DNA of 64,000 nucleotides from DASXHY01 sp035552155. GTDB taxonomy: Bacteria; Verrucomicrobiota; Verrucomicrobiia; Limisphaerales; DASXHY01. The notes below the pieces were generated by a model. That model was not told the origin of the DNA. It was given only the letters and a program-made list of their open reading frames with translations, and ran no database searches. The translations under genes and the position numbers were made by a program. Within the stretch, counting starts at the first letter, position 1; each line of letters opens with the position of its first letter. The stretch lies in the NCBI GenBank assembly GCA_035552155.1, contig DASZLX010000015.1, positions 186,001 to 250,000 on the forward strand, in the 5' to 3' direction. Below, one piece after another: positions 16,545-26,118 of the stretch.

Positions 16545-18071
16545 TTATTTCCTGGCCTTCGATTTTCTTTTGACCGGTGCGGAAACCGCCCAATTTTTGG
16601 CCCGTTCCAGCGCGCGATTCCAGCACGAACGCAATTCTTCGGCTTGCGCGCGCGGCATTTTGGGCTCAAAAATTTTCTCAACCCGCCATTGCGTGGAAAT
16701 GCTGCCGAGATTTTTCCAATAGCCAACCGCCAGTCCGGCCAGGTAGGCCGCGCCGAGGGCTGTGGTTTCGGTCACGGCGGGACGAACGACCGGAATTTGC
16801 AGCAGGTCCGCCTGGAATTGCATCAGGAAGGCGCTATGGCTCGCGCCGCCATCCACCCGCAACTCCTGCAATCGTTTGCCCGTGTCGGCGTGCATGGCGT
16901 CAATCAGGTCCGCGACCTGGAAGGCGACGCCTTCGAGCGCCGCGCGCGCGATGTGGGCCGCGGAAGTATCGCGCGTGAGACCGATAATGGCTCCGCGCGC
17001 GTAAGGATCCCAATGCGGCGCTCCCAGGCCGGTGAACGCGGGAACGAGGTACACGCCGCCGTTGTCGGGCGTGGAATTGGCCAGCAGATTGACCTCGTCG
17101 GCGGAGCGGACCAACTGCAGCCCGTCGCGCAGCCATTGCACCACGGCACCGCCGATGAACACGCTGCCTTCCAAAGCGAACTCGCGTTTTTGTCCAATCT
17201 GGCACGCGGCGCTGGTCAGCAATCGATTGCGCGAAGCAATCGGCTTGGAGCCGAGATTTTGCAGCAGGAAACAGCCCGTGCCATAAGTGTTTTTGGCCTG
17301 GCCCGGCTGCACGCACATCTGGCCGAACAACGCCGATTGCTGGTCGCCGGCCGCTCCGCCAATGAGCATTTTTTGCAAGCCAAGCGACGTGCTGACTTCG
17401 CCGTAGACTTCGCTCGACGTGCGCACTTCGGGCAGCAGGGCGGCCGGAATGCGGAAGAGCTTGAGGAGTTCCCGGTCCCACTCGCCGGTGTGAATATTAT
17501 AAAGCAGCGTGCGCGAGGCGTTGCTCGGGTCCGTTACGTGCGCGTGATGGCCGCTCGTCAGTTTCCAAATCAGCCAGGTATCAATCGTGCCGAAGAGAAG
17601 TTCGCCGGCCTCGGCGCGCGCGCGCACGCCGGGCACGTGATCGAGGATCCAGGCAATCTTGGTCGCCGAAAAATAAGCGTCCAATAACAACCCGGTTCGT
17701 TTTTTTATCCGCGAATCGTGGCCGGCCGCGCGAAGTTCGTCGCAGGCTCCGGCCGTTCTTCGGTCCTGCCAGACAATCGCATTGTAAACCGCCTCGCCCG
17801 TTTTGCGGTCCCACACGACCGTGGTTTCTCTTTGGTTGGTAATGCCCAGGCCCGCGATATCGTTCGGGCGAATTCGGGCGCGGCCCAGGGCCTCGATGGC
17901 CACGGAGAGTTGCGTGAACCAGATTTCCTGCGGGTCCTGTTCCACCCAGCCGGGTTTCGGAAAAATCTGGCGGATTTCCTTTTGCGCCACCGCCCGCACC
18001 CGGCCGCCCTTGTCGAAAACGATCGCGCGCACGCTGGTGGTTCCGGCATCGAGAGCAAGTATGTATTGCAT
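16545..18071 (-). CDS. glpK: Glycerol kinase
   Basis: A 508-residue FGGY-family kinase that phosphorylates glycerol with ATP in the cytoplasm, giving glycerol 3-phosphate for GlpD. The N-terminal phosphate loop (LALDAGTTSVRAIVFD) and GITNQRETTVVWDRKTG, the catalytic region FSATKIAWILDHVPGVR, and the C-terminal family motif GGASHSAFLMQFQADLLQIP are all present. The C-terminal basic tail (KRKSKARK) extends a few residues past most GlpK. It leads the glpK-glpD unit. No glpF facilitator or glpR regulator is in the window. Upstream of the start lies a 57-base inverted repeat rather than an obvious operator. Confidence 0.97.
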   Translation of the reverse strand: MQYILALDAGTTSVRAIVFDKGGRVRAVAQKEIRQIFPKPGWVEQDPQEIWFTQLSVAIEALGRARIRPNDIAGLGITNQRETTVVWDRKTGEAVYNAIVWQDRRTAGACDELRAAGHDSRIKKRTGLLLDAYFSATKIAWILDHVPGVRARAEAGELLFGTIDTWLIWKLTSGHHAHVTDPSNASRTLLYNIHTGEWDRELLKLFRIPAALLPEVRTSSEVYGEVSTSLGLQKMLIGGAAGDQQSALFGQMCVQPGQAKNTYGTGCFLLQNLGSKPIASRNRLLTSAACQIGQKREFALEGSVFIGGAVVQWLRDGLQLVRSADEVNLLANSTPDNGGVYLVPAFTGLGAPHWDPYARGAIIGLTRDTSAAHIARAALEGVAFQVADLIDAMHADTGKRLQELRVDGGASHSAFLMQFQADLLQIPVVRPAVTETTALGAAYLAGLAVGYWKNLGSISTQWRVEKIFEPKMPRAQAEELRSCWNRALERAKNWAVSAPVKRKSKARK

Positions 18072-18106
18072 GGAACAACAATGTTTAATGTGTGGCCCGG
18101 TAATTC

Positions 18107-18163
18107 AGCCGTCGTGAGGAGGCTTTAACATCTGGGGAACGTTAGAGCCTCCTCACGTCGGCT
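18107..18163. repeat. Inverted repeat between glpK and the glycoside hydrolase gene
   Basis: Two 23-base arms (18107-18129 and 18141-18163) pair with only two mismatches across an 11-base loop. The gtgaggaggct/agcctcctcac core is perfect. It sits just behind the stop codon of the hydrolase (18165) and ahead of glpK, so it can act as the hydrolase terminator, although no T run follows on either strand. The form is that of a REP-type intergenic repeat. Confidence 0.7.
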
Positions 18164-18164
18164 C

Positions 18165-19487
18165 CTACAAATTCGCGAGCGTCGCCTTGCCGAGGGCGAT
18201 GTATTCAGGATTTCCGTCGAGCGAAAGCTCCGCACGATTTCCGTCGATTTTAATTTTGCTTTCGTTCCCGTTGATGCCGAGAACCGTCAATTCTTTGAGC
18301 GACGTCGGCTGCAAAGTGAGTGTCATCGGATGCGCCGCCGCGCGGGTCCAGGCGGCGAGTTTGGTTTCGCCCGGGGCATTCGTCAGCACCAGCACGAAAT
18401 CATTCGTGTTTCCCGTGTCGAATCGCTGGCTGATGCGGTAACCGGACAACTCGCGGGTGAGGGTTTGCACGGCGAGGTAGGCCGGCTTGGGATGCAGGTC
18501 GGGCGTGACCGTGCCGAAGTTGTGCTCGTTTTCGTTCGGATCGCTGCCGTCATTTTTCCAGTCATACCAGATCGAAATTGGCACGCCGAGGAGCAGGTTC
18601 GACAATTGCTGGCGAACGAGGAACGCCGCCTGGGTTTCCGGCGAAACTCCCTTGGTGTTGGAGGAATAGCCCCACTCGCCGCTGATGATGGGAATTTTCT
18701 TTTTCGCTTCGGTGGGCGCGTAACGCTCGATGAGTTCCCGCAGCCGCCGGTATTCCCCGGCGGCGCTTTCCGGCGGCTGCCTGGGCGAGCGATAGGGATG
18801 CACACTGACGCCGTCGATAAATTCCAGCGCGCCCGATTTCAAAAATGCCTCCATGAAATCCCATTGAAAACCCGAAGTGGCCGGCGCAACAATCGTCGCC
18901 TGCGGGTCCGCCCGGCGAATCGCTTTGCAGGTTTCCAGCGCCAGGGTGGTGTATTGGCGGACGTCCGGTTTTAGTTCCCAAAAGCTGCCGTTTGGCTCGT
19001 TCCAGATTTCCCAGATGACGTGCCGGCCGTGAAAATGTTCGGTTGCCGCCGCCGCAAATCGCGCAAACGCCGCCACGCTTTCGGGATGTTGCGGAGACAT
19101 CCGGGCCGTTTCCACTTTGCCGTTGATGGGATTCTTGCCGGAGCCAATCTCCTCGTACAGCGGATTGGAATAATCCAGAATGTAATAAGGCCGGACGCCG
19201 CGCCGCTCGAGATTGGCGGTCAACTCGTCATAGGCGGACCAGTCATATTGCCCTTTTTTTGTCTCGATGGATTCCCAGAAAAAATCCATGCGGATGAATT
19301 TGAAACCGCCCGCCGCGATCAAGTCGATGTCCCGCTCGTGTTCGCGCGTAAAATGGATGTTCACTCCCACACCGGCGGGCAGGGCGGGGTCTGGAAATTC
19401 AGCGGCCCGGGACCCCGCGGCGAAGGTGATCTCCGCCAGAACCAGAATAAAAATTTTCAGGCCGGGAATAAATGCTGATCGCTTCAT
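18165..19487 (-). CDS. Secreted clan GH-A glycoside hydrolase (GH39/GH5-like)
   Basis: A 440-residue exported hydrolase. The N-terminus (MKRSAFIPGLKIFILVLAEI, then AAGSRAAE) is a signal peptide. The TIM-barrel of clan A is indicated by VIWEIWNEPNGSF, placing the acid/base Glu at about E164, and by IISGEWGYSS, with the nucleophile at about E271. A C-terminal beta-sandwich follows (from about residue 355). The closest style is GH39 or GH5-like proteins that cleave beta-linked polysaccharides; the exact substrate cannot be read. The start at 19487 was chosen for the signal peptide; the longer frame adds 59 residues without any. It diverges from the rhamnose genes, suggesting a shared carbohydrate role. 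Confidence 0.85.
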   Translation of the reverse strand: MKRSAFIPGLKIFILVLAEITFAAGSRAAEFPDPALPAGVGVNIHFTREHERDIDLIAAGGFKFIRMDFFWESIETKKGQYDWSAYDELTANLERRGVRPYYILDYSNPLYEEIGSGKNPINGKVETARMSPQHPESVAAFARFAAAATEHFHGRHVIWEIWNEPNGSFWELKPDVRQYTTLALETCKAIRRADPQATIVAPATSGFQWDFMEAFLKSGALEFIDGVSVHPYRSPRQPPESAAGEYRRLRELIERYAPTEAKKKIPIISGEWGYSSNTKGVSPETQAAFLVRQQLSNLLLGVPISIWYDWKNDGSDPNENEHNFGTVTPDLHPKPAYLAVQTLTRELSGYRISQRFDTGNTNDFVLVLTNAPGETKLAAWTRAAAHPMTLTLQPTSLKELTVLGINGNESKIKIDGNRAELSLDGNPEYIALGKATLANL

Positions 19488-19732
19488 ATTGACGGCTGCC
19501 GCGGCTGAGAGCGGAAGTGCTTCACGGGCACCTGAGTCTGCATTGATTTCGAGGGCAAAGCCAATCTTGTTTTCGCCCGGCCATCGCCTCACAGGTTTCG
19601 GTGATAGACACTCGCCAGCGCCCCCGCCAAAATAAGGGCGTGCTTTAACTTTTTTTCGTTGCAACCGCCGTTGAATACAATATCAGTGCGAACCGGATTT
19701 TAGTTTGCGGTTGAAGTGTGAACGCAAAAACA

Positions 19733-21001
19733 ATGAGAAAAAATCGAAATGCCGAAAAGTCTTTTGCGCAGGCTCGGGAGCATTATGCCGAATGGGGCGT
19801 GAATGTCAGTGAGGCGCTCAAAATCCTGGAAACCATCCCGGTGTCCCTCCATTGCTGGCAGGGCGATGATGTGGGTGGTTTTGAAAACGCCGGCGGCACG
19901 CTCGGCGGCGGATTGGTGGCTACCGGCAATTATCCCGGCAAGGCGCGCACCCCCGATGAATTGCGCGCGGATTTGGAAAAGGCGTTCTCGCTGCTCCCGG
20001 GCAGACACCGGTTGAACCTGCACGCCTTTTACGGCGAGTTTGGCGGCCGGAAAGTGGACCGCGATGAAATCGCGCCGGAACATTTCAGAAACTGGATTGC
20101 CTGGGCCGCAAAAAACAAGCTCGGCTTGGATTTTAATCCCACCTGCTTTTCGCACCCGAAATCCGCCGATGGCTTTACGCTCTCGCATCGCGATAAGGGC
20201 ATTCGGCGCTTCTGGATCGAGCATTGCATTCGCTCGCGTGAGATCGGGGCGGCCATGGGCAAGGCGCTCGGCACCGCCTGCATCACCAACATCTGGATTC
20301 CCGACGGAATGAAAGACACGCCCGCCGACCGCCATGCGCCGCGGGAACGCCTCGCGGAATCGCTGGATGCCATTTTCAAAAAATCAATTTCACCGAAGCT
20401 GAATCTTGATTCAGTGGAGCCGAAGCTCTTCGGCATCGGCAGCGAAAGCTATGTGGTGGGTTCGCATGAATTTTATCTGGGCTACGCGGTCAGCCGAAAA
20501 AAGCTGCTGACGCTCGATGCGGGCCATTATCATCCGACCGAAAGCGTGGCGGACAAAATCTCGAGCGTGCTGCAGTTTATTCCTGAAATGCTCCTGCACG
20601 TCAGCCGCGGGGTGCGCTGGGACAGCGACCATGTCGTGATCTTGAACGACGATTTGCTCGCCATCGCGCGCGAAGTGGTTGCCAACGGCTTTCTTGGCCG
20701 CGTCCACATTGGCCTGGATTATTTCGACGCGAGCATCAATCGCGTGGCCGCCTGGACGATTGGCGCGCGGAACATGATGCGCGCACTGCTGATCGCGCTG
20801 CTGGAGCCGGTCGAAAAAATTCGCGCCGCTGAAAACGAAAACGACTTCACTGCGCGCCTTGCGTTGCAAGAGGAAATTAAAGCGTTGCCGTTTGGCGCCG
20901 TCTGGGATTTCTATTGCGAAAGCAAAAATGTTCCCGCCGGTGAAAACTGGCTGCTGGAAATTAAGCGTTACGAAAAAGAAGTGTTGTTGAAGCGTTCCTG
21001 A
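19733..21001 (+). CDS. rhaA: L-rhamnose isomerase
   Basis: A 422-residue enzyme converting L-rhamnose to L-rhamnulose in the cytoplasm (EC 5.3.1.14), a Mn/Zn-dependent TIM-barrel. Family signatures are strong: IPVSLHCWQGDDVGGFEN near the N-terminus, FNPTCFSHPKSADGFTL, IWIPDGMKDTPADRHAPR, and the metal/substrate segment SVADKISSVLQF after LDAGHYHPTE. A GTG five codons upstream (19718) is possible, but the ATG fits E. coli RhaA best. It is followed after 18 bases by the rhamnose symporter. No rhaB kinase or rhaD aldolase is in the window, so the remaining catabolic steps must be elsewhere or use a different route. Confidence 0.96.
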   Translation: MRKNRNAEKSFAQAREHYAEWGVNVSEALKILETIPVSLHCWQGDDVGGFENAGGTLGGGLVATGNYPGKARTPDELRADLEKAFSLLPGRHRLNLHAFYGEFGGRKVDRDEIAPEHFRNWIAWAAKNKLGLDFNPTCFSHPKSADGFTLSHRDKGIRRFWIEHCIRSREIGAAMGKALGTACITNIWIPDGMKDTPADRHAPRERLAESLDAIFKKSISPKLNLDSVEPKLFGIGSESYVVGSHEFYLGYAVSRKKLLTLDAGHYHPTESVADKISSVLQFIPEMLLHVSRGVRWDSDHVVILNDDLLAIAREVVANGFLGRVHIGLDYFDASINRVAAWTIGARNMMRALLIALLEPVEKIRAAENENDFTARLALQEEIKALPFGAVWDFYCESKNVPAGENWLLEIKRYEKEVLLKRS

Positions 21002-21019
21002 ACCCAACTAAACCAAACT

Positions 21020-22231
21020 ATGGGAGCAAATCCTTTTCTTGGCGTCATCTTTCACTGGCTGGGCGGCCTGGCGTCGGGCAGTTTTTATGTGCCTTACAAA
21101 GGGGTCCGCAAATGGTCGTGGGAAGTCTACTGGATGGTGGGCGGATTTTTCTCATGGATTGTCTGCCCCTGGGTGCTGGCGTGCCTGCTGACGCACGATG
21201 TCGTGGCCGTCTTGAGAGAACAATCCGCGACAACTTTGTGGTGGACGTATTTTTTCGGCGCGCTGTGGGGCTTTGGCGGGCTCACATTCGGCCTCACGAT
21301 GCGTTACCTGGGGATGTCGCTGGGCATGGGTGTGGCGCTCGGCTTTTGCGCGGCCTTCGGCACTTTATTGCCGCCGATGTTTCCGGGACTTTTCCCGAAA
21401 GGAGCGGTGGTGGAGACCATCGGCCAGATTGCGGCCACCACATCCGGACGAATCACGCTGGCCGGCGTGGGAGTCTGCCTGATCGGCATTGGCATCGCCG
21501 CGCTGGCCGGCTTGACCAAGGAAAGAGAAATGCCGGAAGCGGAGAAAAAGAAGGCCATCGAGGAGTTTAGTTTCACCAAGGGCATTCTCGTCGCGACCTT
21601 CTCCGGCATCATGAGCGCGTGCTTCGCCTTTGCGATCACCTGGGGGGCGCCGATCAAGGAAGCTTCCATTCATCATGGCACAACCGAACTGTGGTCGGGA
21701 CTGCCCAGATACATTGTGATTATGTTTGGCGGGTTCACCACCAATTTGATCTGGTGCATCCTGCTCTACGTTAAAAACAAAACGGGCTACCAATTCCTAA
21801 GTCCCCGGCTGCGGCGGCCCTCGCCGGATCGCCGCGAGGAAACCATCATTGAAACCGCCATCGAAGCACCCAGCGAGGAAGTCGTGACCCGCGCACCCGT
21901 CACCGCAACCGACGGCTCGGTTTCGGTTCCGCTGCTGCGCAACTATTTGTTCAGCGCCCTGGCGGGGACGTGCTGGTATTTTCAATTCTTTTTTTACGCG
22001 ATGGGTGAAGTCAAGATGGGCACCTACAACTTTTCCAGTTGGACCCTGCACATGGCGAGCATCATTATTTTCAGCACCATGTGGGGTTGGATTTTGCATG
22101 AATGGAAAGGCGCGAGCAAAAAAGCGCACGGCCTGATCGCCGCTGGCATAGCCACGCTGGTTTTATCCACGGTCGTCATCGGCATGGGAGTCGGTTGGAC
22201 CAGCCTGACGGCGTTGCTCCATAAGTTGTAA
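21020..22231 (+). CDS. rhaT: L-rhamnose/H+ symporter
   Basis: A 403-residue inner-membrane transporter of the RhaT family (DMT-related), with about ten hydrophobic segments. Family motifs include WLGGLASGSFYVPYKGVRKW near the N-terminus, GALWGFGGLTFGLTMRYLGM in the middle, and TCWYFQFFFYAMGEVKMGTY toward the C-terminus. It brings L-rhamnose into the cell with a proton; the product feeds RhaA directly upstream. E. coli RhaT is 344 residues; the extra length lies mainly in a hydrophilic central loop (about residues 255-305, RLRRPSPDRREE). The pair rhaA-rhaT forms a two-gene operon, and a perfect inverted repeat 13 bases after the stop may end it. Confidence 0.95.
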   Translation: MGANPFLGVIFHWLGGLASGSFYVPYKGVRKWSWEVYWMVGGFFSWIVCPWVLACLLTHDVVAVLREQSATTLWWTYFFGALWGFGGLTFGLTMRYLGMSLGMGVALGFCAAFGTLLPPMFPGLFPKGAVVETIGQIAATTSGRITLAGVGVCLIGIGIAALAGLTKEREMPEAEKKKAIEEFSFTKGILVATFSGIMSACFAFAITWGAPIKEASIHHGTTELWSGLPRYIVIMFGGFTTNLIWCILLYVKNKTGYQFLSPRLRRPSPDRREETIIETAIEAPSEEVVTRAPVTATDGSVSVPLLRNYLFSALAGTCWYFQFFFYAMGEVKMGTYNFSSWTLHMASIIIFSTMWGWILHEWKGASKKAHGLIAAGIATLVLSTVVIGMGVGWTSLTALLHKL

Positions 22232-22243
22232 TTTTCGAGGGCG

Positions 22244-22338
22244 GGTGGGGCGCGTCGCTCGGCACGCGCTAGCCGCGTCCGACGAAAAGGGACTTACTCT
22301 ATACCGGGCTCGGCGCGCGCGGAGCGACGCGCCCCACC
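22244..22338. repeat. REP-like inverted repeat with perfect 17-base arms after rhaT
   Basis: Arms ggtggggcgcgtcgctc (22244-22260) and its exact complement (22322-22338) enclose about 61 bases that themselves contain GC-rich complementary stretches (cacgcgctagccgcg, cggcgcgcgcgg). It starts 13 bases after the rhaT stop. The appearance is of a dispersed palindromic intergenic repeat; it may form a transcript-ending stem. Whether more copies exist elsewhere cannot be judged here; no second copy of these arms was noticed in the window. Confidence 0.7.
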
Positions 22339-22488
22339 ATGCGTTAGAACCGGCGACAACTCCCTCGACGGTATCGTTTAATTACATCGTAACGCCTGCC
22401 TGCAGTGGCATTTTGTTTGTCAAAATGTCGATGAAATTTTCCCTCGCTGATTGCCATTCGTTAGTCGCCCCACTATAAAGACAGCCGC

Positions 22489-25400
22489 ATGACCGCAATG
22501 AGCCGAAGTGAAACTGGCGCGTCCGATGGCGCCATACGTCCGTTTAAGAAATTGCTCGCCGCCAACCGCAGCGAAATCGCCATCCGCATTTTCCGCGCGG
22601 GCACGGAACTTGGGCTCCGCACCGTGGCCCTCTATGCGCAGGAAGATCGGTTCTGCCTCCATCGTTTCAAGGCGGATGAAGCGTATCTCGTCGGCCAGGG
22701 CAAAGGCCCGGTCGCCGCGTATCTCGACATCGAGAGCATTGTCACGATGGCGAAGGAAAAAAACGTGGATGCGATTCATCCCGGGTACGGTTTTCTGTCC
22801 GAGAACGCTGCCTTCGCACGCGCCTGCGCGAAAGCCGGGATCACTTTCGTCGGTCCGCGTCCCGAACTTCTCGAGATGATGGGCGACAAAACGGCCGCGC
22901 GGGCATTGGCCCAGAAGGTCAATGTTCCCGTCCTGCCCGGCAACGAACAGGCAATTTCCAGCCGTGAGGACGCTTTGGAAGCGGCGAAGGAAGTCGGCTA
23001 CCCGCTGATCATCAAGGCCGCGTTTGGCGGCGGTGGGCGCGGAATGCGTGTTGTTCACAAGGCGAGCGAGCTGGCCGGCCTGTTGGATGAGGCGATGTCG
23101 GAAGCGGCGCACGCATTCGGCAATTCCGCCGTGTTCATCGAGAAATACATTCAACGGGCCAAGCACATCGAGGTGCAGATCCTAGGCGATCAGCATGGTA
23201 ACGTGATTCATTTGCACGAACGCGATTGCTCGGTCCAGCGCCGCCACCAGAAGGTCGTGGAAGTGGCGCCGAGCTTCGGGTTGCCGCAGAACATCATCAA
23301 GGAGCTTTGCGAAGCGGCAGTGCGCCTCGCGCGCGGGATTCGTTACGATAACGCAGGCACGATTGAATTCCTTTACGACCTCGATAAACACGAATGGTTC
23401 TTCATCGAGATGAACCCGCGCATCCAGGTCGAGCACACCGTGACGGAAGTCATCACCGGCCTCGACCTTGTGCGCGCGCAAATTCTGATCGCGCAGGGTT
23501 ATCCGTTGCATGGCCCGGAAGTGAATATGCCGCTGCAGCCGGACATTCCGCGCAACGGTTATGCCATCCAATGCCGCGTCACGACGGAAGATCCGGAAAA
23601 CAAATTCATGCCGGACTACGGCAAGATACTGGCCTACCGCTCGCCGGGCGGTTTCGGCATCCGGCTGGACGGCGGGATGGGTTACGGGGGCGCGATCATT
23701 ACGCCGTTTTTCGATTCGATGCTCGTCAAAGTGATTGCCAGCGCGCACACCTACGACACGGCGATTCACCGCATGCAGCGCGCGTTGTCGGAATTCCGCA
23801 TTCGGGGCGTGAAGACGAATATTCCCTTCCTGGAAAACGTCATCCGGCACGAAAAATTCAGGAGCGGCCAGACCACGACGGCCATGATCGACACGTCGCC
23901 GGAATTGTTTCATTTCCAGACGCGCCGCGATCGTGCGACGAAGCTGCTGAACTTTCTGGGCAATGTCATCGTGAACGGCAATCCGCACGCGAAAGGTTAC
24001 AAGCCGGAGAAGCCGCCAACGCCAGCAACGCCGGTCGCGTTCGACCATAAGCTCGCGCCGCCGCCGGGAACGCGTGATCTTTTGCTCAAGTTGGGCCCGA
24101 AGAAATTTGCCGAATGGACGCGCGCGCAAAAGCGCCTGCTCGTGACCGACACAACGCTGCGCGACGCGCATCAATCGCTGATGGCGACGCGGGTGCGCAC
24201 CTACGACATGCTGGCGGTTGCCGATGCCATTGCGCGGCGCACGCCCAGATTGTTTTCTTTGGAGATGTGGGGCGGGGCGACGTTCGACACCGCCATGCGT
24301 TTCCTGAACGAAGACCCGTGGGAACGCCTGCGCCAGTTGCGCGCGCGCATTCCCAACATTTGTTTCCAGATGCTGTTCCGCGGTTCGAATGCGGTGGGCT
24401 ACTCAAATTACCCCGAGAACGTCGTCAGCGGCTTCGTGAAGCACGCCGCAGCTTCCGGCATCGATATTTTTCGTATTTTCGATTCGTTGAATTACACGCC
24501 GAATCTCAAGGTCGCTATGGAAGCCGTGCAGGAAACGCACGCCATCTGCGAAGCGGCGATTTGTTACACCGGCGACATTCTCGATCCGAAGCGGAAGAAA
24601 TATTCGTTGAAGTATTATGTGAAGCTCGCGAAGGAGCTGGAACGGATGGGCGCGCACGTCCTCGCGATCAAGGACATGGCGGGCGTTTGCCGCCCGTATG
24701 CGGCGTATCAGCTCGTGAAGGCGTTGAAGGAGGAAATCGGCCTGCCGATTCATTTCCACACCCATGACACGGCGGGCGCGCAGTCGGCGGCCATTCTGGA
24801 AGCGTGCGATGCGAACGTGGACATTGTCGATCTCGCGGTGGCTTCCATGTCCGGATCCACCAGCCAACCGAACATGAATTCCGTCGTTGCCGCGCTGCAA
24901 AACACGAAGCGCGACACCGGGCTGGATCTCCTGGCTTTAAACGAGTTTTCCGATTACTGGCAGAAAGTCCGCGAGTATTATCATCCGTTCGATACCGCGC
25001 CGAAGACCGGCAATGCCGAGGTTTATTTGCATGAAATGCCCGGCGGGCAATACACGAACCTGAAGGAGCAGGCCAACAGCATGGGCGTGGCGAATCGCTG
25101 GCCCGAGATCGCGCGCACGTATGCCGAGGTGAACCAGCTTTTCGGCGACATTGTCAAGGTCACGCCGAGCAGCAAGGTGGTGGGTGACATGGCGCTGTTC
25201 CTGTTCAGCCGCGGCATCAAGCCCGCCGATGTCGTGAATCTTGAACCCGGTTCGCAGGGGTTTCCTGAATCCGTGGTGGATATGATGAGCGGCGGCCTGG
25301 GCTGGCCGGATGGCGGCTGGCCGCGCGATGTGCAACGGATTGTGCTGGGCGAGAAGCGCGCGGCGGAGGCGTACAAAAATTTCAAAAAGGGTGTCGTGCC

Positions 25401-26010
25401 CGGCACAGTTGCCACCCCGGCCAACCTGAAAAAAATCCGCAAGGAACTTTCCGAAATGCTCAAGCGGGAGGCCACGGATGACGATGTTTTTTCGCACCTG
25501 ATGTATCCCCAGGTTTTCGCCGATTTCATCAAGCATCGCCGCGAGTTCAGCGATGTGAGCGTGCTGCCGACGCCGGCGTTCTTCTACGGCTTGTTCCACC
25601 GCGAGGAGATCACGTTTGCCATCGAGGAAGGCAAGACGCTGATCGTCCGCCGTGTCAACGTGAGCGACGCGGACAAGGACGGGCGGCGCACCGTCGCTTT
25701 CGAACTCAACGGCATGACGCGCGAAGCCTTTATAACGGACAAGAAAGTCGTGCCGCTGGCAAAGGCGCGACTGAAAGCCGATCTTACGGACCCCTTGCAG
25801 GTGGCGGCGCCGATTCCGGGCTTGATCAGCGCGATCGCCGTCACGGTGGGCGCGAAGGTTTCCAAAGGCGACAAGCTGCTGATGATGGAGGCGATGAAGA
25901 TGCTGACCACGGTCAACGCGGCAGCGGACGGAGTCGTGGAGGCGATCAACGTGCAGATTGGTGATACCGTCGAGAGCAAAGACCTGCTGATGCAGTTGAA
26001 GGCGATATAA
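22489..26010 (+). CDS. pyc: Pyruvate carboxylase
   Basis: A 1173-residue single-chain pyruvate carboxylase (EC 6.4.1.1) that makes oxaloacetate from pyruvate, bicarbonate and ATP. Order of domains: biotin carboxylase with ATP-grasp (KKLLAANRSEIAIRIFRAGT; IHPGYGFLSENAAFARACAK; IIKAAFGGGGRGMRVV), the carboxyltransferase TIM barrel starting around LLVTDTTLRDAHQSLMATRV, and a C-terminal biotinyl domain with the EAMKM motif, in which K1137 would carry biotin. Full length compares with 1150-1180 for the family. An anaplerotic role is expected, replenishing the TCA cycle during growth on sugars such as rhamnose. It has no obvious operon partner; a palindromic intergenic stretch follows. Confidence 0.97.
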   Translation: MTAMSRSETGASDGAIRPFKKLLAANRSEIAIRIFRAGTELGLRTVALYAQEDRFCLHRFKADEAYLVGQGKGPVAAYLDIESIVTMAKEKNVDAIHPGYGFLSENAAFARACAKAGITFVGPRPELLEMMGDKTAARALAQKVNVPVLPGNEQAISSREDALEAAKEVGYPLIIKAAFGGGGRGMRVVHKASELAGLLDEAMSEAAHAFGNSAVFIEKYIQRAKHIEVQILGDQHGNVIHLHERDCSVQRRHQKVVEVAPSFGLPQNIIKELCEAAVRLARGIRYDNAGTIEFLYDLDKHEWFFIEMNPRIQVEHTVTEVITGLDLVRAQILIAQGYPLHGPEVNMPLQPDIPRNGYAIQCRVTTEDPENKFMPDYGKILAYRSPGGFGIRLDGGMGYGGAIITPFFDSMLVKVIASAHTYDTAIHRMQRALSEFRIRGVKTNIPFLENVIRHEKFRSGQTTTAMIDTSPELFHFQTRRDRATKLLNFLGNVIVNGNPHAKGYKPEKPPTPATPVAFDHKLAPPPGTRDLLLKLGPKKFAEWTRAQKRLLVTDTTLRDAHQSLMATRVRTYDMLAVADAIARRTPRLFSLEMWGGATFDTAMRFLNEDPWERLRQLRARIPNICFQMLFRGSNAVGYSNYPENVVSGFVKHAAASGIDIFRIFDSLNYTPNLKVAMEAVQETHAICEAAICYTGDILDPKRKKYSLKYYVKLAKELERMGAHVLAIKDMAGVCRPYAAYQLVKALKEEIGLPIHFHTHDTAGAQSAAILEACDANVDIVDLAVASMSGSTSQPNMNSVVAALQNTKRDTGLDLLALNEFSDYWQKVREYYHPFDTAPKTGNAEVYLHEMPGGQYTNLKEQANSMGVANRWPEIARTYAEVNQLFGDIVKVTPSSKVVGDMALFLFSRGIKPADVVNLEPGSQGFPESVVDMMSGGLGWPDGGWPRDVQRIVLGEKRAAEAYKNFKKGVVPGTVATPANLKKIRKELSEMLKREATDDDVFSHLMYPQVFADFIKHRREFSDVSVLPTPAFFYGLFHREEITFAIEEGKTLIVRRVNVSDADKDGRRTVAFELNGMTREAFITDKKVVPLAKARLKADLTDPLQVAAPIPGLISAIAVTVGAKVSKGDKLLMMEAMKMLTTVNAAADGVVEAINVQIGDTVESKDLLMQLKAI

Positions 26011-26029
26011 TTTAATGACGGCGCACTGC

Positions 26030-26115
26030 GTTCGGTAGCGCAAGCGTGGGGGGCACGTATGGGCCGCATGATTCCGTCCGCTGAACGCGGACGGGGACGC
26101 CGCGGCGCGGCATCC
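26030..26115. repeat. GC-rich palindromic spacer between convergent genes
   Basis: Between pyc and the histidine phosphatase (convergent) lies a GC-rich spacer with a perfect 8-base stem, ccgtccgc (26074-26081) and gcggacgg (26087-26094), around a tgaac loop, followed by cgccgcggcgcgg. It can serve as a bidirectional terminator without T runs, or be a fragment of a dispersed repeat. Confidence is moderate because the stem is short. Confidence 0.45.
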
Positions 26116-26118
26116 CTA

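Noticed and set aside
16398..17687. A 429-residue plus-strand frame over glpK and glpD
   Set aside because: It is antisense to two unmistakable genes and lacks any domain.
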